Shown: positions 1 to 8,514 of the stretch, one piece after another
Layout of the letters: the number at the start of each line of letters is the position of its first letter
Numbering within the stretch: the first letter of the stretch is position 1
Assembly (NCBI GenBank): GCA_034411995.1
Contig: DAOUME010000013.1
Coordinates: 1 to 64,000 of the forward strand
Length of the DNA: 64,000 nt
Reading direction: 5' to 3'
Source of the DNA: JAUVXJ01 sp034411995
GTDB taxonomy: Bacteria > Chloroflexota > Anaerolineae > UBA7937 > B3-Chlor
Notes under the pieces: generated by a model
The model's input: the letters and a program-made list of their open reading frames with translations, nothing else
Databases searched by the model: none
What the model was told of the DNA's origin: nothing
Made by a program: the position numbers and the translations under genes

Positions 1-36
1 TCCGTGATCGACGACCTGGTCAGAGATAGACGGTAA
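1..36 (+). CDS. C-terminal end of an unidentified protein
   Basis: Frame 1 reads eleven codons (SVIDDLVRDRR) and then stops at TAA. The gene began before the window, so its function cannot be judged. Two hairpins that could end its transcription lie directly downstream, which supports this being a true gene end. Confidence 0.5.
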   Translation, partial: SVIDDLVRDRR

Positions 37-51
37 CCTCCACCCAACCCG

Positions 52-127
52 GCTGGTGTCTCAACCCATCAGCGTGTGAGACACACCAGCAAACAACAGG
101 GGCCACCGTCTGACTCGCGGTGGCCCC
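52..127 (+). terminator. Two consecutive stem-loops after the partial gene
   Basis: The first hairpin pairs GCTGGTGTCTCA (52-63) with TGAGACACACCAGC (77-90), with a two-base bulge. The second is a perfect 10 bp stem, GGGGCCACCG (99-108) with CGGTGGCCCC (118-127), and a 9-base loop. No U-tract follows, so the terminator role is inferred from position and stem strength. Confidence 0.6.
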
Positions 128-369
128 CACTGCTATCCCCCCGGCCCGAAACAGCCGAGCTGCCCTCTACTAAGCTAAGATGCCTACCATCGGCTAGGCA
201 CAATTGCCTACAGGCCACGCAACGCAGCAAGGTAGAAATGCCCGGAGCCCAGCAGTAATCATACGTGTTACTCCGGTGCGGCAACAGGCAGTTTGTCTCT
301 TCAAAGGCGCCTCTGCTTATGGTAGACTGTACGTGGTATACGAGGGTCGACGCGAGGACTTAGGCACAT

Positions 370-522
370 ATGCTGCCCTTAGAGATCATTGGCGTTTTGG
401 GTGCCCTGTTCGGTCTGCTGGTTTACGGCATGGTCAGTACTCACCTGGCTAAGAAAAGGACCGTAAGGGCGCGGAGACAGGCCGGCGAGCGGGCCTCGGC
501 TCCGCCAGAAAACGTTCGCTAG
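370..522 (+). CDS. Small single-pass membrane protein, paralogue of the next gene's N-terminus
   Basis: This 50-residue ORF begins MLPLEIIGVLGALFGLLV, a single hydrophobic helix, and continues as a basic, Arg/Lys-rich tail. The first 22 residues closely match the membrane anchor of the receiver protein encoded 82 bp downstream (MLTLEIIGVLALLLALLV), but the receiver domain is absent. It is probably a duplicated anchor, possibly able to pair with the neighbouring protein in the membrane. A GAGGA lies upstream but rather far from the ATG. The shared N-terminus is the main evidence that this short ORF is real. Function unknown. Confidence 0.55.
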   Translation: MLPLEIIGVLGALFGLLVYGMVSTHLAKKRTVRARRQAGERASAPPENVR

Positions 523-604
523 ATCCCTGCGGGGCACCGGCGGCCCGCAGCCAGACAGTAGTCGTTGCTCGCCGAACGAATGCTCAGCGGAGGAAGAACG
601 CGGC

Positions 605-1147
605 ATGTTGACACTGGAGATTATCGGGGTTCTGGCGCTGCTCCTGGCTCTCCTGGTTCAGGCGATGGTCAGGTCCCAGTGGCAGCGCAAGGCATCGGCG
701 GCCCTCGCTGGCACCCTGGCGGGTGCCAGGATACTCATCGTGGACGACGATCCCGACTTCGCAAGGATCAGCAGGAAGATCCTTGAAACCCACGGGTATG
801 ATACCCTCACCGTCTCCAACGGCACGGACGCGCTGAAAGTGCTGTACTACGCGAGAGGCAACAGGCCGGACCTGGTACTTCTAGACATCATGATGGACTA
901 CGTCACCGACGGGCTCGATGTCAGGAGAAGTATGCAGCAGGATCCGGACCTGAGAGACATACCGGTGGTGATGGTTACTTCACTCACAGGCGTGCGCGGC
1001 CAGAACCTTTTTCCAGGCAGCGAGTACGCAAGAGCCACAGGGTGGTTGGCGAAACCGGTCAGGGCAGAGCAACTTGTCAATATCGTACGGTCCTCATTGG
1101 CCACCTCACCTTCCTACCTCCCTGCGGTGGTGCCCGTAGCCTCGTGA
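605..1147 (+). CDS. Membrane-anchored response regulator receiver (REC) protein
   Basis: 180 residues. Residues 1-22 form a hydrophobic helix, followed by a basic linker and a CheY-like receiver domain from about residue 41. The acidic pocket is D47-D49, the predicted phosphoacceptor is D94 (in VLLDIMM), the switch residue is T125 and the conserved lysine is K150. No output domain is present, so signalling must act through protein contacts at the membrane. GGAGGA precedes the ATG at a good distance. Its receiver type (DDDPDF, LLDxMM) recurs at 1732 and in the C-terminus of the channel protein at 9465. No histidine kinase is encoded beside it. Confidence 0.85.
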   Translation: MLTLEIIGVLALLLALLVQAMVRSQWQRKASAALAGTLAGARILIVDDDPDFARISRKILETHGYDTLTVSNGTDALKVLYYARGNRPDLVLLDIMMDYVTDGLDVRRSMQQDPDLRDIPVVMVTSLTGVRGQNLFPGSEYARATGWLAKPVRAEQLVNIVRSSLATSPSYLPAVVPVAS

Positions 1148-1240
1148 TAGCCGACAACACCAGATCCTGCATCGTCAACTGACCGGGAGGCCAGTCATTG
1201 TGTCAGCGGTGTTGGCCGCAGACCGGCTAGCACAATACTC

Positions 1241-1276
1241 ACTAGGCTTGATCGCTGAGATGCAATCAAGCCTAGT
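1241..1276 (+). terminator. Perfect 12 bp inverted repeat, probable stem-loop
   Basis: ACTAGGCTTGAT (1241-1252) pairs exactly with ATCAAGCCTAGT (1265-1276) around a 12-base loop. It lies about 95 bp after the membrane-anchored receiver gene. No T-tract follows, so it could be a terminator, an mRNA-stabilising hairpin or a protein-binding site. Confidence 0.5.
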
Positions 1277-1689
1277 TCACGTTAGGGCAAGGTTGCACAG
1301 ACCCTCTGGATCTCAACCACGGAAGCAGCCACAGGGCTGGCGGGCTTCATGCGTGGTGCCGCCGTCACCAGGCCCGGGTAGCTGCGGCTCACACCGTGTA
1401 TCCCCGTCACCACTTAACACCAGCGGTGCCCGCAGACTACGCCCGCGGGCAGCCTGGGAGCTGCGGAGTAGCCAGCGCGCAATGCGCAGCAGCCGCCCTC
1501 TCACCTATCATCCGCAGTGTTCTCACTGGCAGCCTCTGCGTCCAGCGTGAGTGGAGGCTGTACACGCTGCTCGCCGATCTCGAGAGAGCAGTGGGTATGC
1601 CGTGTGGTTCCCGTGGCTGGAATCAGGCTCGAGATGTACCGCGTCCCTGCCTGGCAGGACGCAAGTGAGGCGTTCTTTACCCAACGTGG

Positions 1690-1707
1690 CGAGTTCGGCC
1701 GAACTCG
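1690..1707. promoter_or_regulatory. 18 bp perfect palindrome upstream of the soluble receiver gene
   Basis: CGAGTTCGGCCGAACTCG is its own reverse complement and ends 24 bp before the GTG start at 1732, just ahead of the ribosome site. This is a typical operator position. The cognate regulator is unknown. Confidence 0.45.
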
Positions 1708-1731
1708 AGGCCAGATGGCAAGGAGGAAGAG

Positions 1732-2124
1732 GTGGCTAGGATACTCGTAGTGGATGACGATGTCGACTTCCAGGTGATCATGCGCAGAATGCTGGAGGGC
1801 GAGGGGTACGAGGTCGACATCGCTGACGATGGCGACGAGGCCCTGGGAATTATCCGCCAGACCGGAGCGCCGGACATGGTACTGCTGGACGTCATGATGG
1901 CCACCACTCTGGAGGGCGTCGACATCGCCCGTGAGATCAAGGAGGACCCGGCGCTGGAGCACGTCCCGATCATCATGATCTCCTCCATCGCTACCAGCCC
2001 CCATGCAGCCGAATTCCCCGACGACCAGCACATCCCCATCGAGGGCTGGATCACCAAACCCGTCCAGCGATCCGTGCTGTTGAAGACCCTGGAGCGCTTC
2101 CTGGGCCGGGGATCTGAAGAATGA
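1732..2124 (+). CDS. Single-domain response regulator (REC)
   Basis: 130 residues, a stand-alone CheY-like receiver. The acidic pocket is D8-D10, the phosphoacceptor D53 (LLDVMM), the switch residue S84/S85 and the conserved lysine K109. It starts with GTG behind AGGAGGAAG. It lies 85 bp upstream of the Hdr/hydrogenase genes in the same direction and is probably co-transcribed with them. The motif LLDVMMATTLEGV closely matches the receiver fused to the channel at 9465 (LLDVMMAEPLEGV), which suggests a shared kinase or shared partner. No output domain. Confidence 0.88.
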   Translation: MARILVVDDDVDFQVIMRRMLEGEGYEVDIADDGDEALGIIRQTGAPDMVLLDVMMATTLEGVDIAREIKEDPALEHVPIIMISSIATSPHAAEFPDDQHIPIEGWITKPVQRSVLLKTLERFLGRGSEE

Positions 2125-2209
2125 ACCTGAGAGTCTCGAACGGCTCCCGAAACTGATCTCGTACTAATCAGCGCTTTGTTTTCGTCTTGGAGGTGAGGAG
2201 AGCTGGACT

Positions 2210-3415
2210 ATGGCCAAGCAGCAGGTCCTGGCTTTGGAGGAAATAGATCGCGACTTCATCAAGGACATCGAGCCGGATTGGCGCAAGATGTTGACCTGCA
2301 TCCAATGCGGCAGTTGCAGCGTTTCCTGCCCCGCCGGCCAGTTGATGGACTACGCACCGCGAGAGCTCTGGCGTCTGATCCGCCTGGGCATGAGAGAGGA
2401 AGTGATCAATTCGCGCACCTTCTGGCTGTGCACGCAATGCGACGCCTGTACCGTGCGCTGTCCCCGCGGCATCATCACCAGCGAGACCATGCTGAATCTC
2501 CGCAGGTGGGCCGTTGCCGAGGGGCTGGAACTGCCTCCTGTGCTGACACAGTTGAGAGAGGCGGTGCAGACTACACATAACATCCTGCACGAAGACAACG
2601 AAAGCCGCCTCATCTGGAGCGAGAACCTGGAGCCGGTGCCGGCGCAGCTCAGGGATCTCAAGCGAGGGAGGGCAGAGATCCTCCTCTTCGCCGGCTGTGT
2701 GGGTGCCATGTACCCCATGGCCTACAGCATCCCCCAGTCCTTTGTCCAGATACTGGAGCAAGCGGGGCTGACCTACACCAATCTGGCCGGCCAAGAATGG
2801 TGTTGTGGGTACCCCCTCTACGGTGCGGGGCTGGAGGAGGAGATGGCCGAATTGGCCCGGCATAACATAGAGCAGGCCAGGGAACTCCAGCCCGAGTGCC
2901 TGGTAGCCACCTGCCCTTCCTGTTATCACACCTGGAGTCACCTCTATCCCCGATACAGTGCCGACGGGCTCGGCTTCGAGGTGCTACACGCCAGTGAGTT
3001 GCTGGCCAGGCTGGTAGAGGAGGGCCGCGTCAAACTGAACGAACTGGACTGGGTGGTGACTTACCACGACCCGTGTGATCTGGGTCGGAAAAGCGGGGTA
3101 TTTGATGCACCCCGCTCCATCATCAAGGCCATCCCTGGCCTTACTTTCCGCGAGATGCGCAACAACCGGGAGAACGCCCTTTGCTGTGGCGGAGGTGGAG
3201 ACGTGGCCATGTGGGAGGCCGAGGTCACCGCAGACATCGCTCAACGCCGCATCGAGCAGGCCCAGGCCACCGGCGCCACCGCCCTCATCTCAGCTTGCCA
3301 GCAGTGCAAGCGGACCCTGCTCCAGGCGGCGCGCAAGGCCAAGACCAGGATGCGGGTGCTCGACGTGACCGAGCTGGTGTGGCAGGCGATGGAGAAAGGA
3401 GAGGTCATAGGCTGA
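2210..3415 (+). CDS. Fused HdrC-HdrB heterodisulfide-reductase-like subunit
   Basis: 401 residues. The N-terminal HdrC-like part has two 4Fe-4S motifs: CIQCGSCSVSCP at 30-41 and CTQCDACTVRCP at 74-85. The HdrB-like part has two CCG domains, with WCCG near 197-200 plus CPSC at 235-238, and DPCD near 287 plus LCCGGGG near 324-330 and CQQC near 363. HdrB CCG domains bind the non-cubane clusters that reduce a disulfide. Here the natural disulfide or other acceptor is unknown, because CoM/CoB are not expected in this kind of bacterium. The stop overlaps the HdrA start (TGATG), so the two are translationally coupled. The ATG lies behind GGAGGTGAGGAG. Confidence 0.9.
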   Translation: MAKQQVLALEEIDRDFIKDIEPDWRKMLTCIQCGSCSVSCPAGQLMDYAPRELWRLIRLGMREEVINSRTFWLCTQCDACTVRCPRGIITSETMLNLRRWAVAEGLELPPVLTQLREAVQTTHNILHEDNESRLIWSENLEPVPAQLRDLKRGRAEILLFAGCVGAMYPMAYSIPQSFVQILEQAGLTYTNLAGQEWCCGYPLYGAGLEEEMAELARHNIEQARELQPECLVATCPSCYHTWSHLYPRYSADGLGFEVLHASELLARLVEEGRVKLNELDWVVTYHDPCDLGRKSGVFDAPRSIIKAIPGLTFREMRNNRENALCCGGGGDVAMWEAEVTADIAQRRIEQAQATGATALISACQQCKRTLLQAARKAKTRMRVLDVTELVWQAMEKGEVIG

Positions 3416-5409
3416 TGAGCGACGACAAACCCAAGATCGGCGTATACGTGTGCGACTGTGGCATCAACATCGGAGCCGTGGTCGATGTGCCCGCCGTGGT
3501 CGGCTTTGCCAGCACCTTGCCCTTCGTGACGGTCGCTCGCGAGTACAAGTATGTCTGTTCCGAGCCTGGCCAGGAGATGATCAAGAAGGACATCCGGGAG
3601 CTGGGTATCAACCGGGTCGTGGTTGCCTCGTGCACGCCGCGCATGCACGAATCCACCTTCCAGCACGCGGTCGCCGAGGCCGGCCTGAACCCCTACTTCT
3701 TCCAGATGACGAATATCCGCGAGCACGCCTCGTGGATATCGAAGGACGAGAAGGCCGCCACCGAGAAGGCCATGCGGCTCGTACGCGCTGCGGTCGCTCG
3801 CGTCACCCACCACGAGCCTCTGGAGTCACGGACGGAGACGGTCACGCCAGCGACGATGGTAGTCGGTGGGGGCATCGCGGGCATTCAGGCTGCGCTGACC
3901 ATGGCCGACGGCGGGTACAAGGTGTACCTGGTAGAGCGCGAGCCTACCATCGGCGGACACATGGCTCAGCTAGACAAGACCTTCCCCACTCTCGACTGTA
4001 GCACTTGAATTCTGGGGCCAAAGATGATGGATGCCGGTCGGCATCCCAACATCGAGCTCCTCACCTATAGCGAGGTTGAAGAGGTCTCCGGGTACATCGG
4101 CAAGTTCCAGGTGAGGGTGCGCAAGAAAGCAAGACACGTGAACGCGGACTTGTGCACTGGATGCGGGCTGTGCCAGGAGAAATGCCCCCAGAAGAAGATC
4201 CCCTCGGAGTTTGACCAGGGCCTGGGCCAGCGTTCGGCCATCTACGTGCCTTTCGCTCAGGCCATACCCCGGGTCCCAGTCATAGACACCGAACACTGCA
4301 CCTACTTCCTCAAACAGAAGTGCAGGGTCTGCGAGAAGCTGTGTCCCGCGGGGGCCATCGATCTCGAGCAACAGGATGAGATCGTGGAGTTGGAGGTGGG
4401 GGCGATCATCCTGGCCACCGGGTTTGCCCAGTTCCCGGCCCAGCAATTGCCCCAGTACAACTACTCTCTTTCCCCCGATATCATCGACGGCCTCCAATTC
4501 GAGCGCTTGTCCAGCGCCACCGGGCCCACGGAGGGCGAGATCCTCACCTCCAAGGGTGTGCCACCCCAGAGAGTGGCCATCATCCATTGCGTGGGAGCCA
4601 GGGACGAGCACTCCAACGAGTACTGCTCACGCGTCTGCTGCATGTATGCCCTGAAACACGCTCACCTGGTGCGGGACAAGACCCACGCCGAGGTCTACGA
4701 GTTCTACATGGACATCCGGGCTGCCGGCAAAGGGTACGAGGAGTTCTACAAGCGGGTGCAGGAAGAGGAGGTATTCTTCGTCCGCGGACGGGGCGCCGAG
4801 GTTACCGTCCTGGAAGACGGCCAACTGCTGGTCCTGGCGGAAGATACCATCCTGGGCAGGCCGGTATCGGTGAAGGTCGACATGGTCATCCTGGACTCCG
4901 CCATGACGCCCCAGGGCGACAGCCGAACCGTAGCTTCCACATTCGGGATCGGTCGCAGCCAGGACGGCTTCTTCCTCGAAGCTCATCCCAAGCTACGCCC
5001 GGTGGACACGAACACCGACGGCATCTTCCTAGCCGGGGCGTGCCAATCCCCTCGCGACGTGCCAGACACGGTAGCGCATGCCAGCGCAGCGGCTGGTCTG
5101 ACCCTTTCTCTGCTGTCGCGGGGCGTGGTCACCATCTCACCCACAGTAGCAGTCGTAGACGAAGAGCTGTGCTCTGGCTGCCAGGTGTGTATCCCTCTCT
5201 GCCCCTACACCGCCATCAGCTTCGTGAGTCACGACGGCACGGGCGTCGCCCGGGTGAATGAGGCGCTCTGCAAAGGCTGCGGTACGTGCGTCGCTGCCTG
5301 CCCCGCAGGCGCCATCAAGGCGCGCCACTTCGCCGACGAGCAGATTTACGCGGAGATCGAAGGGCTGCTCCGCAGCACGACTCACGAGGTGGTGGAGGCC
5401 GGAGGCTAG
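3415..5409 (+). CDS. hdrA: HdrA, flavin- and FeS-containing subunit; predicted selenoprotein (Sec198)
   Basis: The reading frame from ATG 3415 meets TGA at 4006-4008 (codon 198) and then runs open to 5409, giving 664 residues, the normal HdrA length. Both halves are clear HdrA. Before the TGA there are an N-terminal cysteine motif (VCDCG), an FAD site VVGGGIAGIQAA (149-160) and GGHMAQLDKTFPTLDCST. After it come ILGPKM, a 4Fe-4S motif CTGCGLCQEKCP, further cysteines, and two C-terminal ferredoxin motifs (CSGCQVC..CP, CKGCGTC..CP). In relatives the residue at the TGA is cysteine (CSxCI). HdrA is a known selenoprotein in some archaea. A SECIS-like hairpin follows the TGA. The alternative is a nonsense mutation, which fits poorly with the exact cysteine position. 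Confidence 0.9.
4006..4046 (+). promoter_or_regulatory. Sec UGA codon and bacterial SECIS-like hairpin in hdrA
   Basis: The in-frame TGA (4006-4008) is followed 27 bases later by the loop GGTC (4036-4039), closed by a perfect 7 bp stem, GGATGCC (4029-4035) with GGCATCC (4040-4046). A lower helix GATG (4023-4026) with CATC (4050-4053) extends it. The apical element GC-C-GGTC-G-GC resembles the GGUC-loop apex of the E. coli fdhF SECIS, which binds SelB. Position, loop and stem all fit a bacterial SECIS. No selA, selB or selC lies in this window. Confidence 0.8.
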
Positions 5410-5496
5410 CGCGCGGGCTGTCGGCCAGGTATACGGCCTATGGGCCAAGGTATCAGCACGCTTCCCGGCTTCAGAACACGGAGGAGGTTTCAGTAG

Positions 5497-5946
5497 ATGG
5501 AGGAGAACGGGTTCGAGCCCCGCATCGTTGCCTTCCTGTGCAACTGGTGCACTTACGCCGCCGCTGATGCGGCTGGCATATCCCGAATGGAGCAACCCCT
5601 GAACGTGGACGTGATCAGAGTGATGTGTTCAGGGCGTATCGATCCTTCGTTCGTATTGAAGGCCTTCCTCGAAGGGGCCGATGGCGTCATCGTCTCCGGC
5701 TGTCACCCTCCCGGAGACTGCCACTACGGCGAAGGCAACTACAAGACTTTTCGTCGCATGCCGCTCCTGGAGCGGCTTCTGGACCAGTACGGGATTGAGA
5801 AGGATCGCTTCCACTGGGGCTGGATCTCAGCCGCCGAAGCGCCCAAATGGGCGGAGCTGACCAGGAACTTCACGAGGAAGATCAAAGCGCTGGGGCCACT
5901 GGATTGGCAGGGCTATCTCAAGGAAACGGAGAGCAAGGAGGCGTAG
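5497..5946 (+). CDS. mvhD: MvhD/FrhD-type 2Fe-2S electron-transfer subunit
   Basis: 149 residues. The conserved cysteines of the family are present: C15 and C18 (FLCNWC), C44 (MCSGR), C69 and C75 (GCHPPGDC). MvhD carries electrons from the NiFe hydrogenase MvhAG to HdrA. The gene sits between hdrA and the hydrogenase small subunit, the expected place. The ATG at 5497 lies behind a strong GGAGGAGG. Some archaeal homologues have selenocysteine here; this one keeps cysteine throughout. Confidence 0.92.
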   Translation: MEENGFEPRIVAFLCNWCTYAAADAAGISRMEQPLNVDVIRVMCSGRIDPSFVLKAFLEGADGVIVSGCHPPGDCHYGEGNYKTFRRMPLLERLLDQYGIEKDRFHWGWISAAEAPKWAELTRNFTRKIKALGPLDWQGYLKETESKEA

Positions 5947-5952
5947 CAGACG

Positions 5953-6915
5953 ATGGCTGGCAAACCCCGGGTAGCTTTCTACTGGGCCGCCTCCTGCGGC
6001 GGATGCGAGATCGCCGTACTGGAGATACGGGAGAAGATCCTGGACCTGGCCCAGGCTGTGGACATCGTCTTCTGGCCGGTGGCCATGGACGTCAAATACC
6101 AGGATGTGGAAGCCATGGAAGATGACAGCATTGACGCCTGCTTCTTCAACGGCGCCATACGCAATGCGGAGAATGAACATCTCGCCAGACTGATGCGTGC
6201 CAAGTCGAAAATCCTGGTGGCCTACGGCTCTTGCGCTCACCAGGGGGGCATCCCCGGACTGGGCAATCTGACCAATCGTGAGGGGATCTTGGAGACGGTC
6301 TACACCGGCAACCCCTCGACGGAGAACCCCGCTCAGTTGCGCCCCCGTACCAGCAATGAGTTGGCCGAGGGAGAGGTAGAACTCCCGGCTCTCTACGATA
6401 CTGTGAAAGCCCTTGGTCAGACGGTAACCGTGGATTACTTCGTGCCCGGCTGCCCTCCCCAGGCCCACCAGACGTGGGCGGTGTTCGAAGCCCTTCTGAA
6501 GGGGGAGCTGCCACCGCCAGGCAGCGTGGTCGGAGCAGGCGAGAAGACGGTTTGCGACGAATGCGAGCGCGTCAAGGAAGAAAAGAGAGTAAAACAGTTC
6601 TTCCGCATCCACGAGATCATCCCCGATCCACACAAGTGTCTCCTGGAGCAAGGCCTCGTGTGTTGTGGCCCGGCCACGCGCAGTGGCTGCGGGGCTTTGT
6701 GCCCCACAGCCAATCTGCCCTGTCGAGGCTGCTACGGCCCACCGCCGGGGGTGGTGGATCAGGGGGCAAAACTGCTCAGCGCGGTGGCCTCAGTGGTGGA
6801 TGCCAACACCGAGGAGGAAGCGGAGCGGATCGTCTCCCAAATTGTTGACCCCATCGGCACCTTCTATCGCTTCGGCCTGCCCGGTTCGCTGCTGCGCCGG
6901 AGCAGGGTTCAGTAG
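5953..6915 (+). CDS. mvhG: F420-non-reducing-type NiFe hydrogenase small subunit
   Basis: 320 residues. The proximal cluster motif is SCGGCE (C15, C18), followed by GSCAHQGGIPG and PGCPPQ, as in hydrogenase small subunits. The C-terminal part carries a cysteine-rich segment (CCGPATRSGCGALC, then PCRGC) for the other FeS clusters. No Tat signal is present, so the enzyme is cytoplasmic, as expected for an Mvh/Hdr complex. It begins 6 bp after mvhD and is followed by the large subunit. Confidence 0.92.
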   Translation: MAGKPRVAFYWAASCGGCEIAVLEIREKILDLAQAVDIVFWPVAMDVKYQDVEAMEDDSIDACFFNGAIRNAENEHLARLMRAKSKILVAYGSCAHQGGIPGLGNLTNREGILETVYTGNPSTENPAQLRPRTSNELAEGEVELPALYDTVKALGQTVTVDYFVPGCPPQAHQTWAVFEALLKGELPPPGSVVGAGEKTVCDECERVKEEKRVKQFFRIHEIIPDPHKCLLEQGLVCCGPATRSGCGALCPTANLPCRGCYGPPPGVVDQGAKLLSAVASVVDANTEEEAERIVSQIVDPIGTFYRFGLPGSLLRRSRVQ

Positions 6916-6982
6916 AGGACAGCGACAGGCGCGCCCGACGGACAAGGGTCGGATGCCTGTGTTTCGTAGGGGGAGTGAGCTT

Positions 6983-8452
6983 ATGAAGAAGATCAGCATA
7001 GACCCCATAACCCGCCTGGAGGGGCATGGCAGAATCGACATCTTCCTGGACGAGGACGGCGAAGTGGCCAACGCCTATCTGGTGATCCCTGAACTGCGAG
7101 GATTCGAGAAGTTCTGCCAGGGACGGCCGGTGGAAGAGTTGCCGCGTATAACCTCCCGCATCTGCGGGGTTTGTCCAGAGGCTCATCTCATGGCCTCGGC
7201 CAAGGCCTGTGATGCCGTGTACCACGTCGAGCCGCCCTCGGCAGGCAAGAAGCTGAGGCAGTTGTTCTACAGCGCCTTTTTTGTCTACGACCATACCACT
7301 CACTTCTACATCCTGGGCGGACCCGATTTCGTCATGGGACCGGATGCAGACCCCGCCGTGCGCAACATCCTGGGCGTGATCGGCAAGGTGGGGGTGGAGG
7401 TAGCAGGTAAGGTCGTCCAGGCGCGGGCGCGCGCGCTGGACATCGTCAAGATGCTGGGTGGCAGGACGGTGCATCCCATCGGCGCCATCCCTGGCGGGAT
7501 GAGCAAGCCTCTGGGTGCGGAGGAGCGGGCAGAGGTTGAGGAGAGCGCCCGCTGGATGGTGGACTTCGCGCAGTTCACCATTCAACTCTTTGACGATTTA
7601 GTGCTCGGAAACCAGGGGTACGTGGACCTGATTCTCGGCGACGTCTTTACTCTCCCCACCTACTACATGGGTCTGGTGGATGACCAGAACCGGGTCAACT
7701 TCTACGACGGTCTGGTGCGGGTCGTGGACCCCGAGGGTGGCGAGCTGGTCAAGTACGCTCCTCACGAATACCTGGACAACGTCGGCGAGCGGGTCGAGCC
7801 CTGGACCTACGTGAAGATACCCTATCTGAAGAAGGTCGGCTGGAAGGGCTTCACAGGGGGTAAAGACAGCGGGGTCTACCAGGCGACCCCCCTGTCGCGG
7901 CTGAACGCGGCTGATGGCATGGCCACCCCTCTGGCCCAGGCCGAGTACGAGCGTATGTACGAGACTCTGGGCGGCAAGCCGGTACATCACACGCTGGCCA
8001 CGCACTGGGCACGCATCATCGAGCTTCTGTACGCCGCCGAGCGACTGCTGGAGCTGGCCATGGATCCCGAGATCACCGACCCGAACGTGCGCACCATCCC
8101 CACCGAGACCCCCACGGAGGGGGTGGGCATCGTCGAGGCGCCCCGCGGCACGCTGACACACCACTACGTCACCGACGAGCAGGGCCTGGTGACCAGATGC
8201 AATCTCATCGTAGGCACCACGAACAACATCGCCCCCATGTCCACCTCCATCAGGCAGGCGGCACAAGGTCTGATCAAGAAGGGTCAGGTGATCAGCGAAC
8301 CGCTCCTGAACATGGTGGAGATGGCCTTCAGGGCGTACGATCCCTGCATGAGCTGTGCCACCCACGCGCTGCCGGGACGGATGCCTCTGGAGGTCAGGAT
8401 CATGAATAGCGAAGGTCAACTGGTCGAGCGGCTGAGCCAGGGTATAGACTGA
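6983..8452 (+). CDS. mvhA: F420-non-reducing-type NiFe hydrogenase large subunit
   Basis: 489 residues from the ATG at 6983, chosen because MKKISIDPITRLEGHG is the usual N-terminus and GGGGAG lies 8 bases upstream. A longer open frame upstream overlaps mvhG and has no support. The NiFe ligands are RICGVC (C61, C64) and DPCMSCATH (C455, C458). A 28-residue tail follows the conserved histidine 461 and should be cut off by the maturation protease encoded next. Both cysteine pairs are intact, with no selenocysteine. The enzyme oxidises H2 and feeds HdrA through MvhD. Confidence 0.94.
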   Translation: MKKISIDPITRLEGHGRIDIFLDEDGEVANAYLVIPELRGFEKFCQGRPVEELPRITSRICGVCPEAHLMASAKACDAVYHVEPPSAGKKLRQLFYSAFFVYDHTTHFYILGGPDFVMGPDADPAVRNILGVIGKVGVEVAGKVVQARARALDIVKMLGGRTVHPIGAIPGGMSKPLGAEERAEVEESARWMVDFAQFTIQLFDDLVLGNQGYVDLILGDVFTLPTYYMGLVDDQNRVNFYDGLVRVVDPEGGELVKYAPHEYLDNVGERVEPWTYVKIPYLKKVGWKGFTGGKDSGVYQATPLSRLNAADGMATPLAQAEYERMYETLGGKPVHHTLATHWARIIELLYAAERLLELAMDPEITDPNVRTIPTETPTEGVGIVEAPRGTLTHHYVTDEQGLVTRCNLIVGTTNNIAPMSTSIRQAAQGLIKKGQVISEPLLNMVEMAFRAYDPCMSCATHALPGRMPLEVRIMNSEGQLVERLSQGID

Positions 8453-8514
8453 GCCGCCCGCGGGATCACAGCTCACCGCATGGACCCTGTGCGGGACGGC
8501 GCGGAGAGGAACAG

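Larger units (their letters stand above)
1148..1731. other. 584 bp intergenic stretch between two receiver genes
   Basis: No ORF here has a convincing ribosome site or recognisable product. Two symmetrical elements are visible, a perfect 12 bp inverted repeat at 1241-1276 and an 18 bp palindrome at 1690-1707, both listed separately. The rest shows nothing I can name. Confidence 0.5.

Noticed and set aside
5505..5530. tRNA T-arm-like sequence GGGTTCGAGCCCC
   Set aside because: It lies inside the conserved mvhD coding region, and no cloverleaf can be built around it.
6665..6982. Longer N-terminus for the hydrogenase large subunit
   Set aside because: The extension overlaps mvhG in another frame and has no family similarity; the ATG at 6983 gives the expected N-terminus and a good ribosome site.
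5497..8452. Possible selenocysteine in MvhD or MvhA, as in some methanogens
   Set aside because: Both frames are uninterrupted, and the relevant positions encode cysteine (FLCNWC, RICGVC, DPCMSC).
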